This document shows, piece after piece, positions 1-6,860 of a stretch of DNA of 8,413 bases. The position numbers and the translations under genes were made by a program. The stretch lies in contig QHUV01000065.1 of assembly GCA_003222065.1 (NCBI GenBank), positions 1 through 8,413 on the forward strand. Reading direction: 5' to 3'. Position 1 is the stretch's first letter. Each line of letters begins with the position of its first letter. The notes beneath the pieces are model-generated. The model was not told where the DNA came from and ran no database searches. It saw nothing but the letters and a program-made list of their open reading frames with translations. The DNA comes from Gemmatimonadota bacterium. Lineage in GTDB: Bacteria > Gemmatimonadota > Gemmatimonadetes > Gemmatimonadales > Gemmatimonadaceae.

Positions 1-54
1 CAAGCGAATGGTCAACAAAATCTAGCGGTGCGCTCTCTGCGGTAACTTTCGCGG

Positions 55-83
55 TTGCCCGCCTAGAGCCAATGAGCTACCAT
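55..83 (+). promoter_or_regulatory. Weak sigma70-like promoter candidate for the M20 gene
   Basis: TTGCCC (55-60) and TACCAT (78-83) are separated by 17 bases. Each matches its sigma70 consensus hexamer (TTGACA, TATAAT) at four of six positions. Transcription would start near 90, giving a leader of about 55 bases. In high-GC sequence such matches arise often by chance, so this is only the best candidate in the leader. Confidence 0.25.
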
Positions 84-89
84 CTGACC

Positions 90-104
90 CTGCACCTCGT
101 GCAG
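90..104. promoter_or_regulatory. Short perfect dyad in the leader of the M20 gene
   Basis: CTGCAC and GTGCAG form a perfect 6-bp inverted repeat around a 3-base CTC loop, ending 40 bases before the start codon. It sits at the predicted transcription start, so it could be an operator or a small 5' hairpin of the mRNA. It has no T-tract and does not look like a terminator. Function is unproven. Confidence 0.3.
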
Positions 105-144
105 CCTAACGACTTTCCCCAGCTCTCGAAGGAGTGAAACCGGA

Positions 145-1446
145 ATGCGCTTCATGCCACTGCTGTGCGTCCTCTCGTCGGTGTCGGCCGCGGCTCAAGG
201 TCCTTCATCACTGGCGGCCGAGATCGATCACCGAGCGCTGGCGATCAACGACAGTGTGATCGCTTGGCGGCGAGACGTGCACGAGCATCCCGAGCTCTCC
301 GGACAAGAGACGCGCACTGCGGCGCTCGTCGCCGACCATCTGCGCAAGCTCGGCATCCAGGTCCGCACCGGTGTCGGCGGCACTGGCGTCGTCGGCGTGC
401 TCAAAGGCGGGCGCCCCGGACCCGTCGTCGCCCTCCGCGCCGACATGGACGCGTTGCCGGTGACCGAGGAAGTCGATCTCCCCTTCCGCTCGACGGTCCG
501 CACGCAGTTCAATGGCCAGGAAGTCGGCGTCATGCACGCCTGCGGCCACGACACGCACGTCGCCATGCTCCTGGGCGCCGCGAACGTGCTCGCCGGCATG
601 CGCGAGCGACTCGCCGGGACCGTCGTCTTCCTCTTTCAGCCGGCCGAGGAAAGTCTCGGCGGCGCGGCCGGAATGATCCGTGACGGCGCGTTAGAGAATC
701 CTAAACCGTCCGCCGTGTTCGGATTGCACGTCTTTCCCTACACCGTGGGCAGCGTCGTTTACCGACCCGGCGCGCTGATGGCCGCCGGCGGGACGTTGCG
801 CATCGTCGTCCATGGGCGGCAGACGCATGGCGCGATGCCATGGAATGGCGTCGACCCGATCGTCGTCGCGTCGCAGATCGTGCTCGGCCTGCAGACCATC
901 GTCAGCCGGCAAACCGATCTCACTGCCAGCCCGGCGATTGTCACCGTCGCGACCATCAACGGCGGCGTGCGCAACAACATCATTCCCGACAGCGTCGTCA
1001 TGACGGGAACGATCCGGACCTTCGACGAGACACAGCGTCAGCAGCTGCCCATGCTCGTCAGGCGCACGGCCGAGTCGATCGCGGCCGCCGCCGGCGCGAC
1101 AGCGACGGTCGAGGCGTCGGTCGCCGGCAGCATCACGTACAACGACCCTGCCCTCGTCGATCGGATGCGTCCCACCGTCGAACGCGTCGTCGGCGCCGGC
1201 ATCCCTGGAGCCAAAGTGCTTCCTGGTCCACAGACGACGACGTCGGAGGATTTCTCGCTCTACCAGCAACGCGTGCCGGGCATCTTCATGTTCCTCGGCG
1301 GCACGCCCGAGGGCACCGATCCCAAGCTCGCCGCGCCTAACCACTCACCCAAGTTCTTCGTCGACGAACGAGCGCTGCCGATTGGCGTGCGGCTCCTCTC
1401 GGGGTTGGCGGTCGACTTCCTCCAGCGCGCAACCGTGACACCGTAG
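145..1446 (+). CDS. Exported M20D-family metal-dependent amidohydrolase
   Basis: This is a 433-residue M20 metallopeptidase of subfamily D (IAA-amino-acid hydrolase, hippurate hydrolase and N-acetyl-diaminopimelate deacetylase type), enzymes that hydrolyse the amide bond of N-acyl amino acids. All expected metal ligands are visible: C133 and H135 in HACGHDTH, the E168-E169 pair in FQPAEES, H195 in GLHVFP and H400 in NHSPKFF. The N-terminal helix motif RRDVHEHPE (42-50), the RADMDALP loop (98-105) and H228 of the lid-domain THGAMPW segment are also typical. The dimerisation domain spans roughly residues 205-320. The N-terminus has a short basic segment, a hydrophobic stretch and an AAA-Q site near residue 17, indicating export; most subfamily members are cytoplasmic. 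The start is supported by GAAGGAG (128-134), ten bases upstream. The stop lies 7 bp from that of the convergent serine hydrolase. The family is certain; the substrate cannot be read from sequence. Confidence 0.93.
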   Translation: MRFMPLLCVLSSVSAAAQGPSSLAAEIDHRALAINDSVIAWRRDVHEHPELSGQETRTAALVADHLRKLGIQVRTGVGGTGVVGVLKGGRPGPVVALRADMDALPVTEEVDLPFRSTVRTQFNGQEVGVMHACGHDTHVAMLLGAANVLAGMRERLAGTVVFLFQPAEESLGGAAGMIRDGALENPKPSAVFGLHVFPYTVGSVVYRPGALMAAGGTLRIVVHGRQTHGAMPWNGVDPIVVASQIVLGLQTIVSRQTDLTASPAIVTVATINGGVRNNIIPDSVVMTGTIRTFDETQRQQLPMLVRRTAESIAAAAGATATVEASVAGSITYNDPALVDRMRPTVERVVGAGIPGAKVLPGPQTTTSEDFSLYQQRVPGIFMFLGGTPEGTDPKLAAPNHSPKFFVDERALPIGVRLLSGLAVDFLQRATVTP

Positions 1447-1453
1447 GAAGAGT

Positions 1454-3106
1454 TCAAGGTTTTCGCGTGAACCGTACGTGACGCATGCGAGAGTTCGTCA
1501 CGTCGAATCCTGTCACACGTCCCGCGGCGCGAGTGAACTGCACCGTATAACCGGCGCCGAGGAACGTGTCGGCGAACACCAGACGAGCGGTGAAGGGCTC
1601 CGCCGTTCCCGTGCGCAGCGTGAGAACTGAATCGGTTGCGGTGACGCGATACGTTGCGCCGCCTAACTCCGCGCTGACGTACTCGCCCGCGTAGGGTGCG
1701 AGGAGCGGCGCCGTGGGCGAAACCGTTGGGCGCCACTCGAACGGAAGCGGCCGTTGGCCCGGCATGCGACGCTCGAAGCCCGGGTGCGCACCGTCGGTGA
1801 ATGCGATTTCGCCGGGTTGGCCCGTCACCGCGAATCGATTTTCCGTTAGCGGTTTGAGCGTGGGACCGTTCGGCTCATCGATCGCGAGCCGACCGTCGCG
1901 CACGGCGAGGCGAATGATCTGAAGCGTCGTCGGTTGCACATATGCACCGACACGTCGTTGCAGGCGATCGGGCTCGATCACCACCGCTTGTTGCGTTGCC
2001 GGAGCCTCGACGGTGGCGAGCGTACTTCCGAGAAAGGCGTCCGCAACGCCGCGCGCGAGCGCGGTGGTGTTCGCGGTGGCGGCATTGCAGGCGATGGCGA
2101 TCGCCAATCCCCTGTCCGGAAACCGTCCGACATAGGACCGATAGCCGGCATCGGCGCCACCGTGTTCGATAAAGCGCGCTCCACGGTAACTACCCATGAC
2201 GAGACCCAAGCCATAGTTCGACGTATCCCCGTTGGTAAGGAGCGTCGTTGACTGCATGCGCGCGAACATCGTGGCGTCGCCGACGACGGGGTGATCGAGA
2301 TTCGCTTCCCATTTGAGCAAGTCGCCCACTGTTGTGAACAGACTCGTCGCGCCGTATGTATCGAAATTCGGGATGCTCACGCGCCAACGTGCGCCGTCGC
2401 GGTTTCCCGGCACATACGCCGATGTGCGGCCGCGAACGAGCATGGTGTAGTCGTCGTGAAAATGCGTGCTCGTCATGGCGAGTGGCTTGAAGATCCTCTC
2501 ATTAGCAAAGTCGCGAAGCGATTGACCACTGATGCGCTTCACGATGACGCCGAGCAAGGTGAAACCGGTATTGCTATACACATACTCGGAGCCCGGCTTG
2601 AAGTTGAGCGCCGTTTGCCGGGACACGATATCGAGGACATCGGCTTCAGTAATGCGATCCTCCTCGAACCGGCCGCGTGCAAGGGCGAGCAATGACCATT
2701 GATCGCGCAACCCGCTGGTGTGGGTGAGCAGATGTCGAAGCGTGATTGGTGTCCCGTAATCGGGAATTTCCGGTATGTATTTCCGCACGTTGTCATCGAG
2801 CGAGAGTTTGCCATCGCGCTCGAGGAGCATGATCGCCGCCGCCGTGAACTGTTTGGAGACGGACGCGACATGGAAGATGGAGCTGGGACGGATCGGCGTA
2901 TCCGTCTCGAGATTGGCCATGCCGTAGCCCCGCTCGTAGACCACGCTCCCGTCGCGACTCACGCCGACCGCGCAACCAGGACCGTCGGTATCGCGCCAGC
3001 TTTCGAAAACGCGGTCGACGGCGCGCGTTAGGCTGTCCGTGCCTTGAGCACCGCCCGTGAACGCGGTGCCGAGGCTGAGAGCGAGGACCATTACGACTGG
3101 GCGCAT
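1454..3106 (-). CDS. Exported serine hydrolase, beta-lactamase/class C-like (PF00144), with two C-terminal beta modules
   Basis: This 550-residue protein belongs to the serine beta-lactamase-like family, which includes class C beta-lactamases, D-aminopeptidases, DD-carboxypeptidases and esterases. The three active-site elements are present: SVSK (82-85, nucleophile Ser82 and Lys85), YSN (177-179) and HGG (315-317, in place of KTG). The segment LRHLLTHTSGL, typical of the family, follows SxxK. After the catalytic domain (about 25-365) come two small beta-rich modules, about 377-440 and 468-550, both opening with a G-x-Y-V pattern (VGAYV, AGEYV) as in DUF3471/lipocalin-like tails of such enzymes. 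They may gate or bind substrate. The ATG at 3106 is chosen because it begins a clear signal peptide (MRPVVMVLALSLGTAFTGGA) and has AGGAG upstream. An in-frame TTG at 3196 overlapping the ridA-like stop would bury this signal behind 30 residues. The site is periplasmic or outer-envelope. HGG and the extra domains favour an esterase or peptidase over an antibiotic-resistance enzyme, but that is inference. Confidence 0.9.
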   Translation of the reverse strand: MRPVVMVLALSLGTAFTGGAQGTDSLTRAVDRVFESWRDTDGPGCAVGVSRDGSVVYERGYGMANLETDTPIRPSSIFHVASVSKQFTAAAIMLLERDGKLSLDDNVRKYIPEIPDYGTPITLRHLLTHTSGLRDQWSLLALARGRFEEDRITEADVLDIVSRQTALNFKPGSEYVYSNTGFTLLGVIVKRISGQSLRDFANERIFKPLAMTSTHFHDDYTMLVRGRTSAYVPGNRDGARWRVSIPNFDTYGATSLFTTVGDLLKWEANLDHPVVGDATMFARMQSTTLLTNGDTSNYGLGLVMGSYRGARFIEHGGADAGYRSYVGRFPDRGLAIAIACNAATANTTALARGVADAFLGSTLATVEAPATQQAVVIEPDRLQRRVGAYVQPTTLQIIRLAVRDGRLAIDEPNGPTLKPLTENRFAVTGQPGEIAFTDGAHPGFERRMPGQRPLPFEWRPTVSPTAPLLAPYAGEYVSAELGGATYRVTATDSVLTLRTGTAEPFTARLVFADTFLGAGYTVQFTRAAGRVTGFDVTNSRMRHVRFTRKP

Positions 3107-3110
3107 GTAA

Positions 3111-3115
3111 CTCCT
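3111..3115 (-). promoter_or_regulatory. Ribosome binding site deciding the serine hydrolase start
   Basis: AGGAG on the minus strand lies four bases before the ATG at 3106. The spacing is short, but this is the only good Shine-Dalgarno match near a candidate start, and it selects the form that begins directly with the signal peptide. Confidence 0.6.
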
Positions 3116-3192
3116 GATCGTGAATTGTTTGACAAGACCGTCCCGGTGGGCTGTAGCTCTGAGATGTCGATAGCGTTGGCGACTCACCCCTG

Positions 3193-3747
3193 TCAACCGG
3201 CTGAAACCTCGACAATCATCTCGATCTCTACCGGCATATTGAAGGGCAGCTCATTCGCCGAAACGGCCGATCGCGCGTGCCTTCCGGCCTCGCCAAAGAT
3301 CTGAACAAGGAGATCTGACGCGCCATTCGCCACCGCGGGCTGGCGCGTAAACCCGGGAGCGCTGTTCACCCACACGGTCAGCTTCACGATTCGACGCACG
3401 CGATCGAGCGATCCGATCTCCGCGCGCAAAGCAGCAAGCGAATTGAGGATCGTCATGCGCGCGGCGCGCGCTCCATCCTCCTCGGACACGTCGCCGCCGA
3501 CCTTCCCTGTCATCGCTGGCCTTCCAGCCACGAGTGGGCCCTGGCCGGCGAGGAACACTAGAGTGCCGGCGCGGACCGCCGGAACATAGTTGGCGACGGG
3601 CTTGGGCGCGGGAGGAAGCTCGATGCCTAACGCCTTGAGCCGCTCCTCCGGCGTCCTTCCATCCTGTGCCGCGGCCAACGAAGCGACGCCGAGCAGCAAC
3701 GCCACGCAGACCAACATCTCCCGTCTATTGAGAGTCATGGTCGTCAT
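3193..3747 (-). CDS. Exported RidA/YjgF/UK114-family protein
   Basis: The 184-residue product has a RidA-type domain from about residue 36 to the end. RidA proteins are trimeric enamine/imine deaminases that defuse reactive intermediates such as 2-aminoacrylate. Signature pieces are LVFLAGQGP (63-71), the helix ARMTILNSLAALRA (96-109), VVKLTVWVNS-like strand IVKLTVWVNSAPGF (120-133) and the C-terminal ARSAV...VEIE block. R159 aligns with the catalytic arginine of E. coli RidA (ARSCV), so activity is plausible. Residues 34-53 (EERLKALGIELPPAPKPVAN) resemble the YjgF-like_1 subgroup. Unusually, an N-terminal signal precedes the domain: NRREMLV followed by CVALLLGVASLAAA, resembling a twin-arginine (Tat) signal. 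Start choice among TTG 3768, ATG 3747 and ATG 3738 is uncertain because none has a good Shine-Dalgarno; 3747 is a compromise. It lies 86 bp upstream of the serine hydrolase on the same strand and may be co-transcribed with it. Confidence 0.87.
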   Translation of the reverse strand: MTTMTLNRREMLVCVALLLGVASLAAAQDGRTPEERLKALGIELPPAPKPVANYVPAVRAGTLVFLAGQGPLVAGRPAMTGKVGGDVSEEDGARAARMTILNSLAALRAEIGSLDRVRRIVKLTVWVNSAPGFTRQPAVANGASDLLVQIFGEAGRHARSAVSANELPFNMPVEIEMIVEVSAG

Positions 3748-3842
3748 ATCCGGTGGTCGACGAGACAAACTCTTTCAGGCCGCTGTCGGCGTCAACATGC
3801 GCCGCACGGCTGGCTGGCGCGAATCTTCCACTCGCGTCGGAC
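3748..3842. promoter_or_regulatory. Divergent intergenic region between the RidA-like and phospholipase D-like genes
   Basis: These 95 bases separate two divergently read genes and must hold the promoter of at least one of them if each is transcribed from here. I see no convincing -35/-10 pair on either strand and no strong Shine-Dalgarno before either start, so leaderless or weakly initiated translation, or a start wrongly placed by me, is possible. Confidence 0.4.
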
Positions 3843-6809
3843 ATGCAACACGCTTTCCTCGCCGTACTCGCTATTTCCGGCGTCACTCGACAATTGTTTG
3901 CTCAGTCCAAAGATTCGTCGGCCATCCAACCGGCGCGCCCGGTGTTTTCGATGGGCCAGCCGAGGCAATGGTTACCCCTCGCCACCACATTCGCGGTTGT
4001 TGGCGGCGGCACCTCGGGCGGCGTCGGGGCGTTGCTTGGCGTGCAACGGTCGGTTCTCAATCCGATCACCGGACTGCTCAGCGTCTCGGGTGAGGCGTTA
4101 GGCGAATGGCGCGAAAACGACGGCACCGCCGGTCTGCGCCTTCTCGCCAATGTTCCGGCACTCGGCGTGGGCGTCGGAGCCGACTGGCGCGCCCGGACTG
4201 GTAACGTCGCCGCGCTCGTCACGTTTCAGACCGCGATCCGGCGCGGCGGCCTGCTCGGTCATGGGTCGATGGTCCGCATCGACTGGTTGCCGGCGAGGCA
4301 TCAGACGGTGGACGTCGGGATTCAACTTCCACTCCTGCAGCCATTCGCCGGTCGCACGCGACCACGACGTACGATCGCGCAGATCCGGACCGCGGATGCA
4401 GCGACGCCTCGCTCAGACGGCACGGCGAGCGATGCGTTGGCGAATCTTGCCGAAGCCGCGACGATGATTAGCACATACACAAGTCTCTATTCGCCGGCTG
4501 ACGTGTCGACGCTCGACGCAGGCATGCGTCGTTCCCACGGCCAGAGCTATGAGGCGATCACGCACGTCTACAACAGGGCGCTCGCGACCGCGTTCGGCCG
4601 CGCTGCCGGCGATTCCAGTCGCGGTGACTCGCTCGCGGCGCGGGCGCGACGCGCCGTTCTCGACAAGCTGATCCTCCCCTACGACGCCCTGTACGGCCAG
4701 GCCAAGGCGGATGGCGCTATCGACGAAATGTTCGGCACCGTCCGCGCCGAGTTCACCCGCTGGATCAGCGACTCATCGGCCGTCCCGGCCGTCGCGCGCG
4801 CGCGGGTCCTCGCTGTGAATGACGGCTGGCTCGGCGTGCTCAGTGGCATACACCGAGGACTGCTTCGGCAGTGGAAGGATTCCCGCCTCGTTTGGCTCGC
4901 GCCACAGCTGGCACTGATGCCAGAGCAATACGACATCCAATCGGACGTCGACGCGCTGATCGGCCGCGCCGTCGGGCACTCGTTCACCGACAGTAATTCC
5001 TTTGGATACCTCCGCACGGCGGATCTACCGCTCGAGATCGCTCGGTCCATCATCGCCGCACGAAAATATCATGTCTTATGGACGCACGATTTCACGGGCC
5101 GGCGCCCGGCGGGCGAGCTAGACGAGGTCGCATATACGATGGTCGCCGACGCGTATCTCCCAGCGCTCACCGCGGCCGTCGCGCGCTACGACAGCGCCGG
5201 TACGATGCCGCAGTACATGATTCTTCTCGACGCGTTCTATTACCATGGGCGTGATGGCCGCTTGTGGATGAGCATTCTCGAAAACCCTCTTCGGGCTTCG
5301 GTGAGGCTGCGCGCCAGCGAGCAACGAGAAGCCGCGCATCTTCGTGAACGACTGGCTGCGCTGCGTGCCGCGGTCACGCGCTCCAGGCGGCTGCAACGCG
5401 AGTCGGAAGCGCACGGCGGCGCATCCTGGCTCGCCAAGGTCGTCAAGGTGAACGTGAACGTCGTCTTGCCGAGCGACTTCTCCTTTCGCAGCGCGAGGAT
5501 TCTGCCGCCCATTCCGTTCACGTCCGACAACGTGAGCCGAGACCATCGCAAGCTCGTGCTCTACGATTTCACGGAGACCGATCCCTACGCTGGCGAGCTG
5601 CTCGCGACCGGCATCGGCATCGGTGAGCATTACGCCAGCGCGACGTGGGAGGACCGTGGGTACCGGGTGCGTGGCCGAACGGCGCTCGCGGCGCGCGCCG
5701 CGGTGCGACGCATGCTCACATCGAATGGTTTTCGGCCGGATCAGATCCCGGAGCCGCTTCGGATCACGACAGGAACCGCGACGCCTCCAACCAGACAGTT
5801 CGGCGTCGCGCGCGCGCTCACCGTGCATAACGAGCCGGGCTTCGGCGCGAAAGAATCGTCCGTCGCGCGAGCGATGCTGTACAGCCTGGCGCCGCCCGGA
5901 AGTGTGATCATCGTTCCAGATCCATTGTGGCTGAGCGAAAGCTGGGCCGCCATGCTCGCCGGGGCGGCAGCCCGCGGTTGCGCCGTGATCATCATCGCTC
6001 CAGCCAAGGCGAACGCGCCGAGTCCCGAGCCGCCCGTCATCGCCCTCGAACGGGACATCCTGCGGCGATTGCTCGCCATTCGCGCTCATCTCGCCGCCGT
6101 CCCTAACGAGGCAGTGGGCGTTCTCCACGTCGGCGTCTACGCGTCGAGTACGCCCGTCACCGACGTCGACCGCCGTCGCGCCGAGGTGCGTGCGGGCCTG
6201 GGGCGAGCACCGTGGATACGAGAGTTGATTCCCTTCGACGGAACCGCGCTGGCCGTGTTCGATCGCGCCACGGCACAAGCGGGGCAAGCTGATAGCAGCA
6301 CGACTCGACTCGCGCAGGACGAAGTCCCGCGCGCGCCACAATTGCACCAGAAAACGCAGCTCATCGCCCGGCCCGGGGCGATCGCCGCGCTCGTTCGCCA
6401 GCCTGGATGGGAGAACGTTCTCGCCCAGTCGATGCGTGACCAGGCGCGCCAGACGGTGAGGCTCGCCGACGCGATTGGCGCACCGCTTCCACCCGTCGAC
6501 ACGGCCGCCGCCCGCGCCGCCGACGCGCTGTTGCAAGGGTACGAACGATCGCTCGGGGAGGCGGATCGGAAACGACTCAGCTTCTATTTCTCGCTCGGCT
6601 CGCAAAACCATGATCCGCGCGGTCTCATGCTCGACGGCGAGGCCAGTGTGATCGTGTCCGGCTTCGACGCCTCCGCCGGCCTTGTCGACCTGTTCTATCT
6701 CATGGCGCGGACGACATGGCTCGACAGAGATGCCCAGGTCGACCAGCTTGTTCCGGCGCCGAGCCGATTCATGACGCGCCTGGCGCATCTCGTTAGGTTC
6801 GTCATGTAG
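3843..6809 (+). CDS. Large exported phospholipase D-like protein with split second HKD motif
   Basis: The product is 988 residues from ATG 3843, beginning with a signal peptide (MQHAFLAVLAISGVTRQLFA, then Q). Residues about 30-170 are beta-rich, alternating short strands with glycines (for example LGVGVGADW), suggesting a small barrel or sheet domain. Residues about 200-500 are mostly helical and unrecognised. The phospholipase D fold begins near 505: H568-x-K570-x4-D575 is a complete first HKD core, followed by GIGIG (590-594) and TWEDRGYRVRG (601-611), as in cardiolipin synthases. SVIIVPDPLW (687-696) with the following AAARGCAVIIIAP matches the strand-helix that opens the second half. The second motif keeps H835-x-K837, but alanine (842) replaces Asp, and a GSQN (919-922) followed by DPRGLMLDGE lies 81 residues further on. 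So one half-site looks intact and the other altered. Substrate (phospholipid headgroup, nucleic acid or other) is unknown. An in-frame GTG at 3753 would add 30 residues ahead of the signal and is not preferred. No strong ribosome site is seen. Confidence 0.82.
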   Translation: MQHAFLAVLAISGVTRQLFAQSKDSSAIQPARPVFSMGQPRQWLPLATTFAVVGGGTSGGVGALLGVQRSVLNPITGLLSVSGEALGEWRENDGTAGLRLLANVPALGVGVGADWRARTGNVAALVTFQTAIRRGGLLGHGSMVRIDWLPARHQTVDVGIQLPLLQPFAGRTRPRRTIAQIRTADAATPRSDGTASDALANLAEAATMISTYTSLYSPADVSTLDAGMRRSHGQSYEAITHVYNRALATAFGRAAGDSSRGDSLAARARRAVLDKLILPYDALYGQAKADGAIDEMFGTVRAEFTRWISDSSAVPAVARARVLAVNDGWLGVLSGIHRGLLRQWKDSRLVWLAPQLALMPEQYDIQSDVDALIGRAVGHSFTDSNSFGYLRTADLPLEIARSIIAARKYHVLWTHDFTGRRPAGELDEVAYTMVADAYLPALTAAVARYDSAGTMPQYMILLDAFYYHGRDGRLWMSILENPLRASVRLRASEQREAAHLRERLAALRAAVTRSRRLQRESEAHGGASWLAKVVKVNVNVVLPSDFSFRSARILPPIPFTSDNVSRDHRKLVLYDFTETDPYAGELLATGIGIGEHYASATWEDRGYRVRGRTALAARAAVRRMLTSNGFRPDQIPEPLRITTGTATPPTRQFGVARALTVHNEPGFGAKESSVARAMLYSLAPPGSVIIVPDPLWLSESWAAMLAGAAARGCAVIIIAPAKANAPSPEPPVIALERDILRRLLAIRAHLAAVPNEAVGVLHVGVYASSTPVTDVDRRRAEVRAGLGRAPWIRELIPFDGTALAVFDRATAQAGQADSSTTRLAQDEVPRAPQLHQKTQLIARPGAIAALVRQPGWENVLAQSMRDQARQTVRLADAIGAPLPPVDTAAARAADALLQGYERSLGEADRKRLSFYFSLGSQNHDPRGLMLDGEASVIVSGFDASAGLVDLFYLMARTTWLDRDAQVDQLVPAPSRFMTRLAHLVRFVM

Positions 6810-6849
6810 ACGGTGATCAGGGCGGCGCGGAGGCCGCCCTGATCGCCGT
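6810..6849. terminator. Bidirectional hairpin between convergent genes
   Basis: A 17-bp inverted repeat (arms 6810-6826 and 6833-6849, six-base loop GCGGAG) has a single G-T type mismatch in the fifth pair. It begins one base after the stop of the phospholipase D-like gene and ends 11 bases before the stop of the opposing lipoprotein gene. Neither side is followed by a T-tract, so it may stop polymerase by itself, protect mRNA 3' ends, or block read-through with Rho. Placement between converging genes strongly supports a terminator role. Confidence 0.8.
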
Positions 6850-6860
6850 CGCGCCCGAGG

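Noticed and set aside
1452..1472. GTTCA...TGAAC inverted repeat at the end of the M20D gene as a terminator
   Set aside because: Only a 5-bp stem with a long loop, lying mostly inside the coding end of the opposite gene and without a T-tract.
1454..3106. Antibiotic-resistance beta-lactamase
   Set aside because: The motifs show the fold, but HGG instead of KTG and two extra C-terminal modules are typical of esterase/peptidase relatives; resistance cannot be claimed from this sequence.
3107..3196. TTG start at 3196 for the serine hydrolase, overlapping the RidA-like stop (TTGA)
   Set aside because: It would suggest translational coupling, but puts 30 polar residues before a clear signal peptide, while ATG 3106 has AGGAG upstream.
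3753..3842. GTG start at 3753 for the phospholipase D-like protein
   Set aside because: It would add 30 residues before the signal peptide and overlap alternative starts of the divergent RidA-like gene; no Shine-Dalgarno supports it.
5118..6788. Long minus-strand open frame (556 codons) opposite the phospholipase D-like gene
   Set aside because: It is arginine-rich with no domain, lies antisense to a gene with recognisable motifs, and is the kind of long shadow frame expected in GC-rich DNA.
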